A stretch of DNA of 64,000 nucleotides from Acanthopleura granulata (GCA_016165875.1 JABBOT010000009.1:18862783-18926782), one strand, 5' to 3'; counted from the stretch's first letter, positions 1 through 13,639 are shown. Program-made: numbers and translations. Notes: a model not told the origin generated them from the sequence alone.

Positions 1-1700
1 CCACATATTTACGAGTATATAACTACTGTCATCTGCCCGTTTGTTGTGAAAAGATAACATTGTTATTCTTTATTTACTTATTCTTGTTTTAATGGGTGTT
101 GAGAAACACCCTACGTAGGCTATGTAAACGCAACGTGTTTCTGTTATATCATGTAGCCTATGGGTCTATATATGCGTAAACAGGTACACATAATGACCTA
201 TCTGACGAAACTGAATGAAAAATAGGCTAATGGGTGAGACATTACGTACTGCATGTAGCCTATATACGTCACTTATGCGCTTGTGGCTTTTGTCATCGGT
301 CAGAGCTTTCTGCCCGAGACTCTGACCCCTTTTGGGCCATACGACACAGCCAGAGGAGGGCTATATATGGAGTGCTTGGCCAGATCACACGTTTTTCAGG
401 AAATTGAGCGTGCAATCGACGGAGAAATAGGGGTGTAGATATGGCAGCGAACGTTAGCACAGTCTTACACCGACATGTAGGAGAGTCAGTGCTTGTATTG
501 ACTGGTGTTTAGCGCTGTATATATATACTCAAAGAGTTTTCCTTTCGCTTCATTTTTTTTTTGTTTGTTTGTTTTCAATTAAAAGACGACAGTCAGTTTT
601 ATGGGTGGAGAAAATTTGAGTGTCCGGAGAAAAACACAACCTCTTCCCAGCTACTTGACAACCTTCCTGATTGTAAGCCGCAGCCGGACCAGCTAGAGCT
701 GACTTCGAACATGCCACCTCGGTGGTCAAGGGCCTGACATTTGCAGTGCTTTAACCGCCTGTCTTTGCATAGAAGCAATTGTATTTATTTATTCTATTTC
801 AATTATTTATTTAACATATTTCACAGGTTGTCTTAAGTTTGGCAAAACTGGCATAAGTTAAGTCATACTGTTGGGCACCAAAAACTGTTGGAAGACACAA
901 TATGTTAAGTGCATGCAGCTGTAGGGCCTATGAACTGGAAAAATTCTGTACGGGTACAGGAATGATTTGTGAGTCTTCATGTGTATATAAACTTTTATAT
1001 GAGTGTATATGTCAAGTTGCGAATATAGGGGTATAATTAACACAGCGGGAGTCTTTCGGGATATAATACGGACGGTATATAGATCTCAAAGTGTCCCTGT
1101 TGACCAAGACGGTATATATGATCTTGACGGAATCTTGACAAACAGGCGTATATATATATATATACATGCACATGTATATCTGGCGAGTTAGGGACGGACT
1201 CTGAGGTCAGTGTTTGAACCCCGGAGTCGTCGTCTCAGCCTGATTTTATAGCACTACATATAGCGTGTAGATGTTCACAAACAGCGTGAGGCCAACAGTA
1301 ATACTGTGAAAGTCAATCTGTACTAATGCAATAACATGCATATCAGTCCATTCAATACCGTTTTATAAAAAATGTATATTTGTGTGGCAATTCTCCATGC
1401 AGGTTATTTTTTTTTAAATTTATTCCAAGAGTGACAGAAAATCAGTGAACTGTTTTCACACCTGCATAGTCAAATGACATTTTTTAATAACACATAATGT
1501 ATGACGTCGTTAATTTAAAACACTGAATATTGCAGCCCACTCACGGAATTCCCACGCTGATGTTCATCTCCATGTAGTGCATGTTTCCATGTGTAGTGTA
1601 TTCAGGAGAACAACTTTACTAGCTAAAGCTGTGGCAAAGAGTATGCATGGATAAATATGTTGGCTATGTATGCATGCTTAGCGTTTCACGTTATTTTCAA
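1..1700. other. Intergenic, no gene seen
   Basis: AT-rich with TATATA runs. Contains a short hairpin (298-327) and, near 620-760, a diverged tRNA-derived SINE remnant with TCGAACATG...GGTCAAGGGCCTGA, like the copy at 28905-29140. No splice-supported coding exon was found. Confidence 0.5.
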
Positions 1701-1705
1701 CATTT

Positions 1706-2092
1706 TTTTTTTCAGCTGTATGACGACAAGGAGTCCTTAGTATGTATATATACTGTGTTTTCCCTCTTCTACAGGAAGGTCGCTCTTTAAAAAGGTCATG
1801 TTTTTTATTAACTTAAGAACATTCCATTGGCTGGGCGAGTCCATGTCGCCAAAGTGTTGCCGTCATTGGAAGATCATGCCGAAGACACCAGGCATGACAC
1901 CTCACCTAGTCACATTATACAGACACCTGGCCGACCAATCCTGTTACCTTGTTCTAACCTCTCAGTGTTTGGCGCAAAGCGAGGCAGCAGCAAGTACCAT
2001 TTTCAAAGTCTTTAGTATGACGCCACCTGGGATTGGTCCACCCCGAGGTGGACAATGTAACGGTAACCACTAGCCCACCGAGGTTGTCCTAT
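1706..2092 (-). mobile_element. SINE family B copy
   Basis: Shares with the copies at 22556 and 27650 the blocks GACAAGGAGTCCTTAGTATG, CCATG(C)CGCCAAAGTG, AAGACACCAGGCATGACACC, AGTACCATTTTCAAAGTCT and AACCACTAGCCCACCGAGG. Read on the minus strand the last block is a tRNA-like A box, so the element points minus. Internal insertions relative to other copies. Confidence 0.7.
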
Positions 2093-2363
2093 GCGATAAA
2101 CGAAATGTCGGGTGACCAGCATATCACCATACTTGTATTTAAACCATTTACATGTTTCTTCTCTTTTGAGACTTTTCAAAATGGCGCAGTTAATAGTCAC
2201 AAAGAACATGTATACATGTTTACAGCTATGTAAATATATATATATATATAAGTACAGCCTGTATGCATAGAACTTACATATGAGGCACACATAATCTGGG
2301 CCTCACCACGACTAACCTTGTGTATGTTTACATGTATACACGTCATAAACCCGGTGTTTACTT

Positions 2364-2550
2364 CTTTATTTATTTATTTCTTTATTTGATTGGCGTTTTA
2401 CGCCGTCCTCTAGAATATTTCACCTAGGCCTATACAATGGCGACTAGCATTATAGTACATGCATGAGAGGAGACCGGGCAGAGCCCGAGGGAAACCAACG
2501 ACCATCCCCAGAATGCTGGCAGACCTTCTTACGTATGACGGGAGAGGATC
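2364..2550 (-). mobile_element. SINE family A copy
   Basis: TTTATTTATTT tail, then GATTGGCGTTTTACGCCG, AGAATATTTCAC, GGCGACTAGCATTA, ACCGGGCAGAGCCCG, ACGACCATCCCCAG and GGCAGACCTTCTTACG. The tRNA-like head is missing. Confidence 0.75.
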
Positions 2551-2930
2551 ATACACACTGTAGACCTATCTTGAGAGTATCTGATAAAACACTGTATCTG
2601 ACATCCATAAAATGTGTATGCTTTTCTTATTATCTCGGGAGAGAACAACGTAGCATTGTACCTATATGTAGGTCAGCTAGTACTATATTACCTGGTCGCT
2701 TCTCGTCAACACTTTTACTGACATCGAACTATATGTATATTGTAACAGCAGGTGCATGATCTATGACTTAGGGTTGTAGAGCATGTCTGATCGAATGTTA
2801 GCCAACTATATCTACATGGCGCTTATAAGTGTATACGTATAAACGCCACTTGGCTAGTAAATCAGAAAAATGGGCCCATATATATGAAATGAGTTATGGA
2901 AGCGGACAGGAGTAAATCGCCCTTGACATT

Positions 2931-3340
2931 ATTGTCAAGATCATGCAAAAGGCTGTAGGTCTGTTTACATAATTGTCAAGATAATGCAAAGGACTGTAGG
3001 TCTAGTTACATAATTGTCAAGATAATGCAAAGGACTATAGGTCTATTCACATAATTGTCAAGATCATGCAAAGGACTATAGGTCTATTCACATAATTGTC
3101 AAGATTATGCAAAGGGCTGTAGGTCTATTCACATAATTGTCAAGATTATGCAAAGGACTATAGGTCTATTTACATAATTGTCAAGATAATGCAAAGGACT
3201 ATAGGTCTCTATACATAATTGTCAAGATAATGCAAAGGACTATAGGTCTATTCACATAATTGTCAAGATCATGCAAAGGACTATAGGTCTATTCACATAA
3301 TTGTCAAGATTATGCAAAGGACTGTAGGTCTATTTCACCT
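2931..3340. repeat. 41-bp tandem array, about 10 copies
   Basis: The word ATTGTCAAGAT recurs at 2931, 2972, 3013, 3054 and on at 41-bp steps, followed by AATGCAAAGGACTATAGGTC and a short spacer. Copies differ by few substitutions, suggesting recent expansion. Confidence 0.95.
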
Positions 3341-3969
3341 AATGTTTCGCATTTTTCGAGAGACACATTTTAATTGATTATGACTGAATCATTAACCTTC
3401 AACGCTACGCATTTTTTTTGTGTATAGTTTGAGTGATTTTTATGCATTGGTTTTATTTTCAAGGGCATTTAATATTTGTGCTTCTGAAAGTGCATCTTTA
3501 CACACCAAACTTTGCGTGAAACACAGTATATATATATATATATGCCAAAGCAAGCATAATTTTCATTGATTTACACATACAGCGGGCGTGACATATACCG
3601 CTATTAAAGATACGAGACACGTGTCGATATGAGACACATGCTACGTATATGTACATGTATATGTACACAAATTTATCAGATAGATGAGATTTTTCCACAC
3701 AATAATTAAGACGCTTATATATGTTCATTCCGAGGAAATGTTGGTATAGGCCCGTATATCGGCTTAATTCAATATCCACATATACAGGCTTTATAGCAGA
3801 ACGTGGAAGGCAGTACAAATAATGAGTCTAGTTGTATACGGTAAGGACCTGTTGGTCAGGATAACCCTATAAGTTACCTAAAAATTTGTTCATGACTAAG
3901 TTTCCCATTCTGTGTGATTGAGAAAGTTCCACTGGAAGTTGTTTTGAGGATGTTTTGGAAGGTACGATG

Positions 3970-4070
3970 GTATGTCCGCGTGGAAAAAAAATTTTTTTCA
4001 CCATCAAAAATAATGCTTAATGACATTAACGTCGCACTTTTCTGGGCGAAATTTTAGGTCATTTACAATA
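3970..4070. mobile_element. Terminal part of MITE-like family F
   Basis: Ends in GAAATTTTAGGTCATTTACA, shared (in either orientation) with elements at 33753, 40674 and 52890. Only one end is recognisable here. Confidence 0.4.
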
Positions 4071-4405
4071 TATATAGATCGGATATTTCATAAATCACAT
4101 TTAATAACTATTGTATACGTGTGTTAACAGTAGGCCTATAAGTTACACTGACATCCTTGTATATCGTCCCGCACATTGGGAACTCGGCTCCAAACCGATC
4201 GAAATGACTGGTGTTCTTTAGTAATATGTTTAAATATATTAGTTACCTTATTACTTTGCCCACAGATAGTTATCGCAAAGGCAGGAATGGACAATAGACC
4301 ACATAGCTTTGACTCAAAATGAAACAGCCTCTGGGAGGAGGTTAGATTTTCAGAATTTATTTCAAACTTCTGAGACAAAACTATACTCCTCTACAAAAAT
4401 GATTT

Positions 4406-4550
4406 GTTTATTAATTCCATTGGGGTGTTACGCAACACTCAAGAATATTTCACTGATACGACGGCGGCCAACATTATGCGTGGAAGGAAACCGGGTAGAG
4501 CCCGGATAAAAATCACCACCGGCCGCAGGTTGCCGCCAGATTTTTCCACG
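4406..4550 (-). mobile_element. SINE family A copy
   Basis: CAAGAATATTTCACTGATAC, GACGGCGGCCAACATTATG, AAACCGGGTAGAGCCCGG and CCGCAGGTTGC follow the family order; truncated at the head. Confidence 0.75.
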
Positions 4551-4864
4551 TATTGTCTATATAAATAATAACTACAAAATATTGCATGTGCCATGAACCT
4601 GGGATATCATATAGCGACTGTTCTCGTGCAAGAGGGGGATAAGATTGTTATAAATAATTAACAGAAGACACTGCATGGCTACGAAAACGGCATTCTGTTA
4701 CAGTTCCCTTGAAACGAGTAGAAGGATTTAGTACACGACAGGAAGGCGTCATGAGATTTGGAAAGATACGACAATTCAACAAACACAACGTAAGGAATTT
4801 CCCAAAAGATATAATGAATGCACGCGCGGGCAATGTCTTGTATTCAGATCTGAGAAATTACAAA

Positions 4865-5155
4865 AAAGAGGCAATGTTGTGATGCCTCTCAGCAGACGTA
4901 TATTCGGGGGCGTGGCCAGTTTTGCTTTACGATGTCGGGAAGGTAACAAAATCAGACAATGTTACGATTCCTCCCAGCGGACTTATATATGCGAGACTGG
5001 CCTTCTGTTTTAAAGGATGGGAAAGTTAACATAGCGAGACAGTTACCATTCCTTCCAGCAGACATGATATATATGTGAGAATTGCCCTCTGTTTCATGAG
5101 ATGGGAAAGGTAACAAAAACGACACAATGTTGCAATTTCATTCAGAAGCTTATAT
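4865..5155. repeat. Diverged ~84-bp tandem repeat, about 4 copies
   Basis: CAATGTT..GATGCCTCTCAGCAGAC recurs in altered form near 4871, 4957, 5040 and 5122, each followed by TATAT, a GGCC/GCCCT block and GATGGGAAAGGTAACA. Further decayed traces continue to about 5400. An old array. Confidence 0.7.
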
Positions 5156-6299
5156 ACAAATTAAATTATTAATAAATTGGATATATGTGTAGGAATTGTT
5201 TTTTTGCCCTTCAAAAAAAAAAAAAAGACATTGAAAAAACTTCTTTTGCATTTTGTTAACTATATATAAAAAAAACAACAGGAAAATAAAACAAACAATT
5301 CAATCCGGCCATTCCTCTCAGCATGCAGACATAGGTATATGTAAGCAATGTCGTATGTTATATAATATAAAGGAAATTACAAAAACGAGATATATCGCAG
5401 TTCGAAGTTAGCTGAAAGGGGACACACTGAGAACATTGAAAGTGCCGTCATGGTATAAATTTTAATCAATCTGACAGAAGTGATTTCAATGAGAAGAGAA
5501 CGCAGCTTTTTCCATTGGCGTCATATACGAGAGGTTATCCACATGAGGCAACATCATGTTTCAGGTTTAACTAACATGGTGCACCCATGACCTCGTAAGA
5601 ATTCGATGCAGATTAAAAGTTGATATATAAATTTACCAAGATCATCAGAAAAAAAAGTGAATAACCGTCGCTGTCTAAATCTGTTTACACCCCTCTTCCG
5701 AGTTGGTATGCGTGGTACATATACTGTATAGATATATAACTTCCATTCGTATACCATTCATAAACTATATATTGGACGTTCGAGGTTAATAATCACCAGA
5801 ACAATCTCAGCAGAACCTTCAATACAACCAAAGATGTATATAGGAAAGTACATAGGAAAGTACATATATATAGTGTAGGATTAATTAAATCGGAATCAGT
5901 CTCATTTTTGCGAGGACTAATTTCAGAAATGACGGACGCAAAGACGGGATGTTGTATAGGTGCCTAAGTTTAAGTGCCGGTAATCGTTATTCAAATATCT
6001 ATATACATGCATGTACATGTATACATAGGTGACAATGTTCCCGGGTTAAGTAAAATTTTAAACACCATTTAAAAAGCAGTGCAGCGTGTGTAGAGAATCT
6101 CATATTTTACCCGTATGGCTATGTCTTCATAAGTGTTGGGGCTTGATAATTTAAAATGATAATTGTTATGCTGAGAACTGCGACGTACACTTTCTGATCT
6201 GGTGGTCCGGTTCCTTCAGCATGTCCATCTTAAACACAGTTCCAGACATTTTATTCAAAAGTTATAATGATTTAATATGACTTTTTTTTCACATTCACG

Positions 6300-6640
6300 A
6301 CCAGTTTACTTTATTCTCTTGTCTTGAACAGTTTTCTGGCCTGTCGTGTTCAGCTGAAGTATGGCACCGGTGTTGCTATAGATCAAGTGACAGGTCTGTT
6401 CATCATTTTCACATGATGGCTGCATGACGATTTGGATACTGATTTTATTCATCCGCTTAGAACATTTATTGCGTCCTTTCATCATCACCGAAAACTGCTG
6501 ACCACTTCTATTTACATGAATCCGTGCTGATTTTTTATTATATATTTTCGTAGTTACTTGGTGGCTTGTTATTTGTCGTTTCGGTAATTGGTCTTGCGAT
6601 TATTGACCCGGTTGACGGCTGGCATACGAATGTCGGTTTC
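6300..6640 (-). other. Unassigned sequence, duplicated at 8150-8370; open frame at 6306-6488
   Basis: Minus-strand frame with KISIQIVMQPSCENDEQTCH and NTTGQKTVQDKRIK to a stop. Part of it is repeated 1.7 kb away with substitutions and indels that break the frame. No family recognised. It could be a decayed gene end or an unknown repeat. Confidence 0.3.
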
Positions 6641-7265
6641 GACTACTAGGTAGTATATACCTCTGCTATGTTATAAATGTTACGAGGCACATGTTGTGAT
6701 TACATGTGTAAGGGTTAGGACCCGCGTAAGTTTAAGGCCCACACAAGGTGATTAAATTCACGGTCGGGTTTAAACGTGGCTGATTGTCCAGATGGGACAA
6801 TGCTACATCATGGCCCAAGCTGAAATTCCCACAGATGTGTCAAAGATGGTTCTCCCCGTTGGTCCCCATTAATGTTACCCAAAAAGATACATGAAGTGAG
6901 ACAACGCAAGCTTCAAAATTTACGACCGGTGATTTAGAAACAAAAGATTTACTTGTTCGCTGCTATATAAGAGAATCTCAAATTACAATGAAAAAAAATC
7001 TTTTGGCCACTCACACGCTACGTTACTGTGCTTCCTGATACTCCCGACCTAGGACTATAACTTCTCTCCTTTGGAGATTTCCTCTGCTTTCGGACTTGAC
7101 CAAATTGAACTGGGATTGATTTGTTTTGGCTGGCGTTCGCTCTCTGTCCACGTTGAACCCGGGTCAGCGGCACATAGTAAGTATAAGTAGTAAGTATATA
7201 TTAAAGAACTCTTTTCTTGTTATTTAACCCCTTGTCGTTGTAGTCACTTTGTCCACAGGTTTATC

Positions 7266-7287
7266 TATAAAACTATATAGTTTTATA
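7266..7287. repeat. 22-nt perfect palindrome
   Basis: A self-complementary stretch centred on 7276/7277 built from TATAAAACTAT and its reverse complement. Function unknown. Confidence 0.8.
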
Positions 7288-7969
7288 AAGGTTACGGGTA
7301 TAGTTAGTGGCAACCTCGGCGCATAGTTTCCACTCTGCACGTTGTGTCACCTAGTTGTGTCTGACAAGACTATATCGGCTCCATCGTGACGGTTTCCCTG
7401 AAACGCTTCCACTCAAAACGCTTCCTCTACAAACTCTGCGCTCGGATCAAGTAGCCACACAAACCCTTACCCCGTATCATAAAGCTGCCGATCAACTTTC
7501 AGTTCTGAAGCAATTGTGAAAGTCAAACTGTTGGTCTTGATTATAGGTCTAGATCACCATGCACTGCTTGGTAAAGGCTAAATGCCATATATACTGCCAT
7601 GTAGAACTATACCTATACATCACGGGATGACAGTGCTGTATACGTAATTTCAAGATAGCAATGATTCTGAGGGCTCAAGCCGGTGGTGGGTTTCAACGTC
7701 ACAAGTTATTATACTGCAAAAACTTGTGTGTCAGGGATTTCCCATCAAACGCCTCCGGACTAACTTTCTTCAATTTTCAATGAGTACACCGCTCTTGTTG
7801 GTCAGTTAGTACCGAGGGAGTGTTCAGAATCTCTGGGACTCTGCTTCATATTTGTGTGTTATTCCGTTTAACCCGGGGCCAGGGGCAGTATGTTCATCGT
7901 GTTGAGTATGATCGCCACCTTGGATACATGAGAGTTGCAATGAAAGCACACCTGAGATAAAGATATTTT

Positions 7970-8106
7970 TAATTTATTTCATTATTTACTTATTTGATTG
8001 ATGTTTCACGCCGTACTCAAGAATATTTCACTTATACGACGGCGACTAGCATTATGCTGAGAGAAAACCATCCGCGGGTGGCTCGTTGACCTTCCCACGA
8101 ACGGCG
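7970..8106 (-). mobile_element. SINE family A copy, internally deleted
   Basis: Contains ACGCCGTACTCAAGAATATT, ACGACGGCGACTAGCATTAT and CTTCCCACGAACGGC. The central GGGCAGAGCCC block is missing. Confidence 0.75.
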
Positions 8107-8149
8107 TACTTATTAAACGACACCATATATACTTAAATGATACGCGAAT

Positions 8150-8370
8150 TAGATACTGATTTTATTCATCGGCTTCGAACATTCATTGCGTCTTTTTGTC
8201 ATCATTGAAATTTGCTCTTTGTATGAATTCGTCTTAATTTTTTATATATTTTCTCAGTTCTTCGTTGCTTCGTGTAATTTGTCGTTTTTGGAAACTGGTC
8301 TTGCGATCAATGACCCGGAAAGTTCATTTTGGTTGACGGCTGGTATACGAATGTTTGTCTTCTTTGTAGC
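8150..8370. repeat. Second copy of the 6438-6640 sequence
   Basis: Shares TACTGATTTTATTCATC, CATTGCGTC, TTTTTTATATATTTTC, TTGTCGTTTT, GGTCTTGCGAT and GTTGACGGCTGG in the same order and direction as 6438-6640. Diverged direct duplication. Confidence 0.75.
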
Positions 8371-8779
8371 AGGTGACAGATCTCCCGTTCCTTCTGCATA
8401 AATCGACCCTCATCCCACCATAGGCAATTAAGGCCTAGACATGAACACTGATCTGAAACACCGATTCTTTGGAACACTTTACGGTGCTGCCTCACAGGAA
8501 TGCCACGTGGAACGGACAACAGAAATGGCACCGTACTCATAGTACAGGTACAATACTTTGTGTCTCCCTGAACTTGGTGTGTATCACCCGAACACCAATT
8601 TAGGAAATTACCAACTTCTTTCATTGTGTTTTTTTTTCTTCTATTTTTATGGAATTACTCAAGAATTGTTAATTTATAGATGGCAGCCTATTGTTGGGGA
8701 TGGAAGAAACCAGAGAGCCCCGAGTAAACCAGTGACTTTTGGCAAGTTTATTTTACGAAATTTCTTACTTACAAAATGA

Positions 8780-11700
8780 AATGTTATATCTGCAATACAA
8801 TGCATTGTTTTGTGAAATCATACAGTCTGCCTGAAAAAAAAAAAGACTTGTCTTAATATAAAATCAGGTCCTTGAATTCAAATATTATACCTTTCAACTT
8901 CTGGATGAATCAAAAGCTTGCCTTTGTGGCAGTTATCATACAAAACAATGCTGAGGTTCACATTCATATTCACATCGGTTTATTTCAGCGACTTATATCT
9001 TTATAATGATATAAATGGTTTACAAATTGACAGACTTCTCAAGTTTTCAGCAAATAACGTAAACTTTTCTTAAAAAAACAAACACAAAACCATTAAAACA
9101 ACACTTTTTTCTTTGAAAATCAGAGGTGTGAAAAAATGAACTTAGCCAAAAAACACAACAAAGTCATGAAAATAATACGAGCAATTTAAATAAATATATA
9201 TACATGTACGTTGGAATAAAATTTAATTATTCCCTGAAGGGAAATCACCACTTCACGGCCGAACAACTAGATGGTGATGTTTATGCACTAGGTCTGTGTG
9301 TGATGGACTGGCATAGCGAAGGCCAGGACAACGGCTTAGCACAAATTAATTCAAGCGGAAAAAAACAACAACAATACGGGAAACGTATGATCACCAGTAG
9401 GCAGGGCATTGTAAATGGCCTCTGAAAAAATCTTCAAATATTTAAAAAAAATTTTCTTAAACAGAATTTAATGCACTAGAATATATGAATCGAACCTACA
9501 ATTTTGCCATATTATGGACTAATGAGAAGGCTGGGCACCACATACAGAACAACGCAGGCACTGTCCTCCCAGTCCACCTACGAGACTCAAAAAAAAAATA
9601 CTTAAAGGCTTTAAATTCTGTTTCTGAAATATCAACAAAAGAATCGGTACCAGTATTCATGTAGTTCTCAGTAGCACATCTGATGATGCTCTTTGTTTTT
9701 CATCATTTCTTTTGTGTGTGTTTTCCTCCTTTTACATAAAGAAATTACATGTATATTGTTTTTGGACACATCTTTGTCCACAACCCCCTACTTCCCCCTC
9801 AAAAGCAAAAAAACAAAACCCAAAGCAATGGTTGGTCAGTGATTTGTATGGGTGCAGAAATCACTCACTAATTTCATACATTATACACATTCTTTCCTGC
9901 GAATCATGTGCTCATTCCATCAGGCAAATTGTTTCAAATGTCACACAGTACATATTACAAATTTATCCAGAAATCACTATTGACAATATACTTCCATTAA
10001 GTGATTTGAGAATACCTGTTAAGTTTGGAACACCTGACACTTTCTGCTTCAATACTCTGTACATCAGCATCATTTCACGTTTTCTTATTCAATGCAGATA
10101 CAGTCTTCTCTGTACATATCATACATAAATACTGTTAACAACTCAACACATACTATTCACATTCAATAGGTTTGCTATTCTTTCAACATACAACACAAAA
10201 CTTTCAGCTTCTTCATTTCAAACTGAAGTTGATAAAAGCATAGCAGATGGTAAACTGTTTACCACAGCAAATGAGTATAACTTTATTGCTGTTTTTATAA
10301 TGTGTTTTTTACAACTTGATACAGCATTTATTCTACACGACAACAATGGCATGGGTGGGAAAACTAAGTGATGAGTAGCCTATTCTACTATATTAGCCAC
10401 GCCAAGCTAATTAAAGGGAGGTAATTAACTGCAGCCACCATGGTCAGTTGACATTTAATTTACTGTTTCTTATTCCACTGTTATCCAGATAAATACAGGA
10501 TTTAAAGTACAAGACATAACAAGTTCCCACCCTTTCCATAATTATGAGTACAGACCCCCACACTGACAGTATAAACTAGGTGTATTTACATGCTGGTTAA
10601 AATTGGCGTTAATGACATTGCTTCTGTCTGGTTCATGAAATCTAGCACTGCAGCCTTTGCAGATTCTTGTACCAAAATGGCTTTACATCATTATAGGTCA
10701 CTGAATGATACATCTAGTTTAGAAGCATCTGGGTCAATCTCACTAAAGTCATATCTAGCCCTTACCCCCGACGACATCTGTTAACTTAAAAGGACATAGT
10801 ACATGCTTGAATTCAAATGAATATGTTTTTGAAAAACTTCAAGTCTTTTTTTCACAAAAAATCTCAAGAAAAACATAAAAATTAAGGAGATCCTGTTGAC
10901 TTTTTTCTTCTAAGGACACTGCCAAAATTTCCTAAATCAAGTCTCATATACTAGCAGCTCCTAACACATATCTAATGACTTTTTAAATTACACACTTGAT
11001 TCTGTCCAATGACCTCTCTTTGAAAGGTCAACCATAAGAACCAATCAGGCATGTCATTCATAAGAAACAACTTCACTTCCCGAAAACATGCAAGGAGGAA
11101 TCTGATTGGACCAACATCAGATGGACCCAGATCTTTTTTATGTAATATTAAAGAGGCTACTACTAGTTCTGATTTTGGTGAGGCTGAGTTTTAGATGAAA
11201 GGGATAGATGAACAAAGACATGTATAGAAATGATTAACTCAAGCATCTAGATACATTTGGATCCAGAAATCCCGAAAAAAATAAACATGTCGTTAATAAC
11301 ACTATCACCAGTAATTCCACCCCTAAGAAGCTAGCAACAAGCAAGCCATGCAAAAATGCTACTAGTCCTGTGCTTGGCAAGACATCTGTTACATTATCAA
11401 GCCAGTAAGGAATGTTTTCATCTGTAAACACATGTAGAATAAAATCATTCTTTTTTTTTTCTCTCGTCTTTTCCTCATTTCATTCTGCATTTTACTTTTG
11501 TACCTCCATAGTTGTCATTCAAAAAAGCAACTTTAACCAATTTTGCTGCAAAGAATTAAGTCAGTGGGTTCACAAGAAAACAGTGCAAGTGCTGTACAGC
11601 AACAATGGTTGTGCAACAAAATGAGATTTTCCACATAGCATGTTAAGCATCAGCTATATACACGCACACATAAATAAAAACACCACAGAACCCAAATAAA

Positions 11701-11920
11701 TATTTCCCACACAAGTATTTTTTCATGTGTGTTTCAAATGTAAACAAATACTTGAATTTAATAAACTTCACTATTAATATGTTTTATTACTATTATTAAT
11801 TTTCAACAGTTAAATGCTCTTATAATGCTCTTATACACTTTCATATATATACACAGAGCAACGGTTTCACCTGCCTGATATTGAACACTGAAAGACTATG
11901 ATACAAGGCTATTCCAGAAT
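8780..11920 (-). other. SINE-free AT-rich stretch, possible rabaptin 3' UTR/downstream region
   Basis: No coding exon with splice support and, unlike flanking DNA, no recognisable family A or B SINE. Minus-strand AATAAA occurs at 8747-8752 and 8979-8984. Whether the rabaptin transcript reaches this far cannot be told from sequence. Confidence 0.3.
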
Positions 11921-11922
11921 GT

Positions 11923-12745
11923 ACTGGGGGGCCGTGAAGTACTGCTGGGTGTGGTGTACGGGGGTGAGGTGGGGTGGGGCATGATGTACTGCTGGATGTG
12001 GTGTACGGGGGGGGGGGGGTTGGGTTGTGTGAAGTACTGCTGGATGTGGTGTATGGGGTGGGTGGGTGATGTACTGCTGGCTGTGGTGTACTGGGTGGGT
12101 GGGTGGGTGGGGTGAGGCTGTGGTGTACTGCTGGCTGTTGTATAGGGGGGGTGAAATACTGCTACGTTTGGTGTACAAGGGGGGGTATTGCGTGATGTAC
12201 TGCTGGCTGTGGTGTACAGGGGGGCAGTGGTGTGTACGGGGGTGGGGGGCAGTGGTGTACTCGGGGGCCATGGTGTACTGCTGGTGGTTGTATACTGGGG
12301 GGCCTTGCTGTACGGGGGGGGGCATGGTGTATTGGGTGGCCATGACATTTAGCTAGCTGTGGTGTACTGTGGGGCCGCGGTGTATTGGATTGCCGTGGTG
12401 TACTGGGTGGCTGTGACATGCTGCTGGCCATGACGCACTGGGTTGCTGTGAAGTACTGCTGGCCATGATGCACTGGGAGGCGGTAATGTACTGGGTGGCT
12501 GTGGTGTACCAGGTGGCCATGATGTACTGGGGGGCGGTAGTGTACTGGGTTGCTGTGATGTACTGCTGGCCATGATGCACTGGGAGGCGGTAATGTACTG
12601 GGTGGCTGTGGTGTACCAGGTGGCCATGATGTACTGGGTTGCTGTGATGTACTGCTGGCCATGATGCACTGGGGGGCGGTAGTGTACTGGGTGGCTGTGG
12701 TGTACCAGGTGGCCATGATGTAAAGGGTGGCTGTGATGCACTGGC
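11923..12745. repeat. Degenerate minisatellite, GTGGTGTACTG type
   Basis: About 820 bp of variants of GTGATGTACTGCTGG, CTGTGGTGTACTGGGTGGC and GGCCATGATGCACTGGG, with G-runs of 8-10. Roughly 20-bp basic unit with higher-order blocks of about 100 bp (compare 12440-12570 with 12575-12680). Long His/Thr/Gln/Pro frames on the minus strand are by-products. Confidence 0.9.
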
Positions 12746-13639
12746 TACCCTTCAGTCTTCTGACTTTGTGCAATCAGAGACTTCAAAGCAGTAAACAAGT
12801 CATTTATCACTATACAGGCTTTTAGCAGGAGTCCTCCCCTACTCCAAACCTTGTGTCTGGCTTTAATATAGTTACTATTTGTAGATAAATGCGCTCATTA
12901 AAGGTAAAACAAATGGTAATGCAAAATTCTAAATGTAAGCTAATCACTATATGCTTGCATGAGATGTATGGGCAGGATTTATATTTAATGTCAGTGTATG
13001 ATTGGCTATAGTGTTGCAAAGTGTAACACTTGCCTGAATGTTAACTGTAACACCTTAACTGAATGTAACTGTAACAATGTTTACTGGGGCCTGGTGTTTT
13101 GTGTCAAGACATCTTCCTCAGCCAAAGAGGGTAAACATCATAGCGCAGACACATATACATACATACTTACATGTACAAAGCATACATTCATATCTAAAGA
13201 AAAAAGAATAAAATAAACAATATACATTTGTATTTCTATTACTTTATATACACAACTCTATGTAACAAAAACGAAAATTAAAAAAAAATGCAACAGTCTT
13301 AAAAATAATGAAAGACTTGCTATAAATATCATATTCCTAATACTTTGACTAAAGCGGGTTTGGTGTCCCCTATGTATGCTGGTGTCATTCAGTGTTCTGA
13401 CTACTTAGATTTAGATGTACCAACACCTTTAACGGATGCAGAATCGATGCTGACAGTGAAGATAAGCTTTCCTGGGTTACATCCCTAAAATTCAGTTTAG
13501 GCCAGACAGACATGTTATGATGTTGCCTGGACCTGCATATCTCTCACACCAGCCAATCAGAAACGATTCTATATCCTTAGCCAGTTAGTGGTGGGACTCC
13601 ATCTTTAGTTGTAGACATGCAGCATGGTGCCTCATAAGT

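Noticed and set aside
1003..1191. Small plus-strand ORFs in 1-8780 as genes
   Set aside because: Short, AT-rich, no splice or family evidence; several fall inside SINE copies.
2931..3340. CRISPR-like array
   Set aside because: No unique spacers; simple tandem repeat in a eukaryotic genome.
8307..8624. 105-codon minus-strand ORF as a Cys/His-rich gene
   Set aside because: No recognisable motif; part of it is the duplicated 6.4/8.2-kb sequence whose other copy reads differently.
9712..10128. 138-codon plus-strand ORF
   Set aside because: Composition (Cys/Ile/Ser/Tyr-rich), no family resemblance, no codon-level signal; likely chance in AT-rich DNA.
12162..12773. 203-codon and related minus-strand frames rich in His, Thr, Gln, Pro
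   Set aside because: They are read-through of the GTGGTGTACTG minisatellite; open in several overlapping frames, no start context or splice support.
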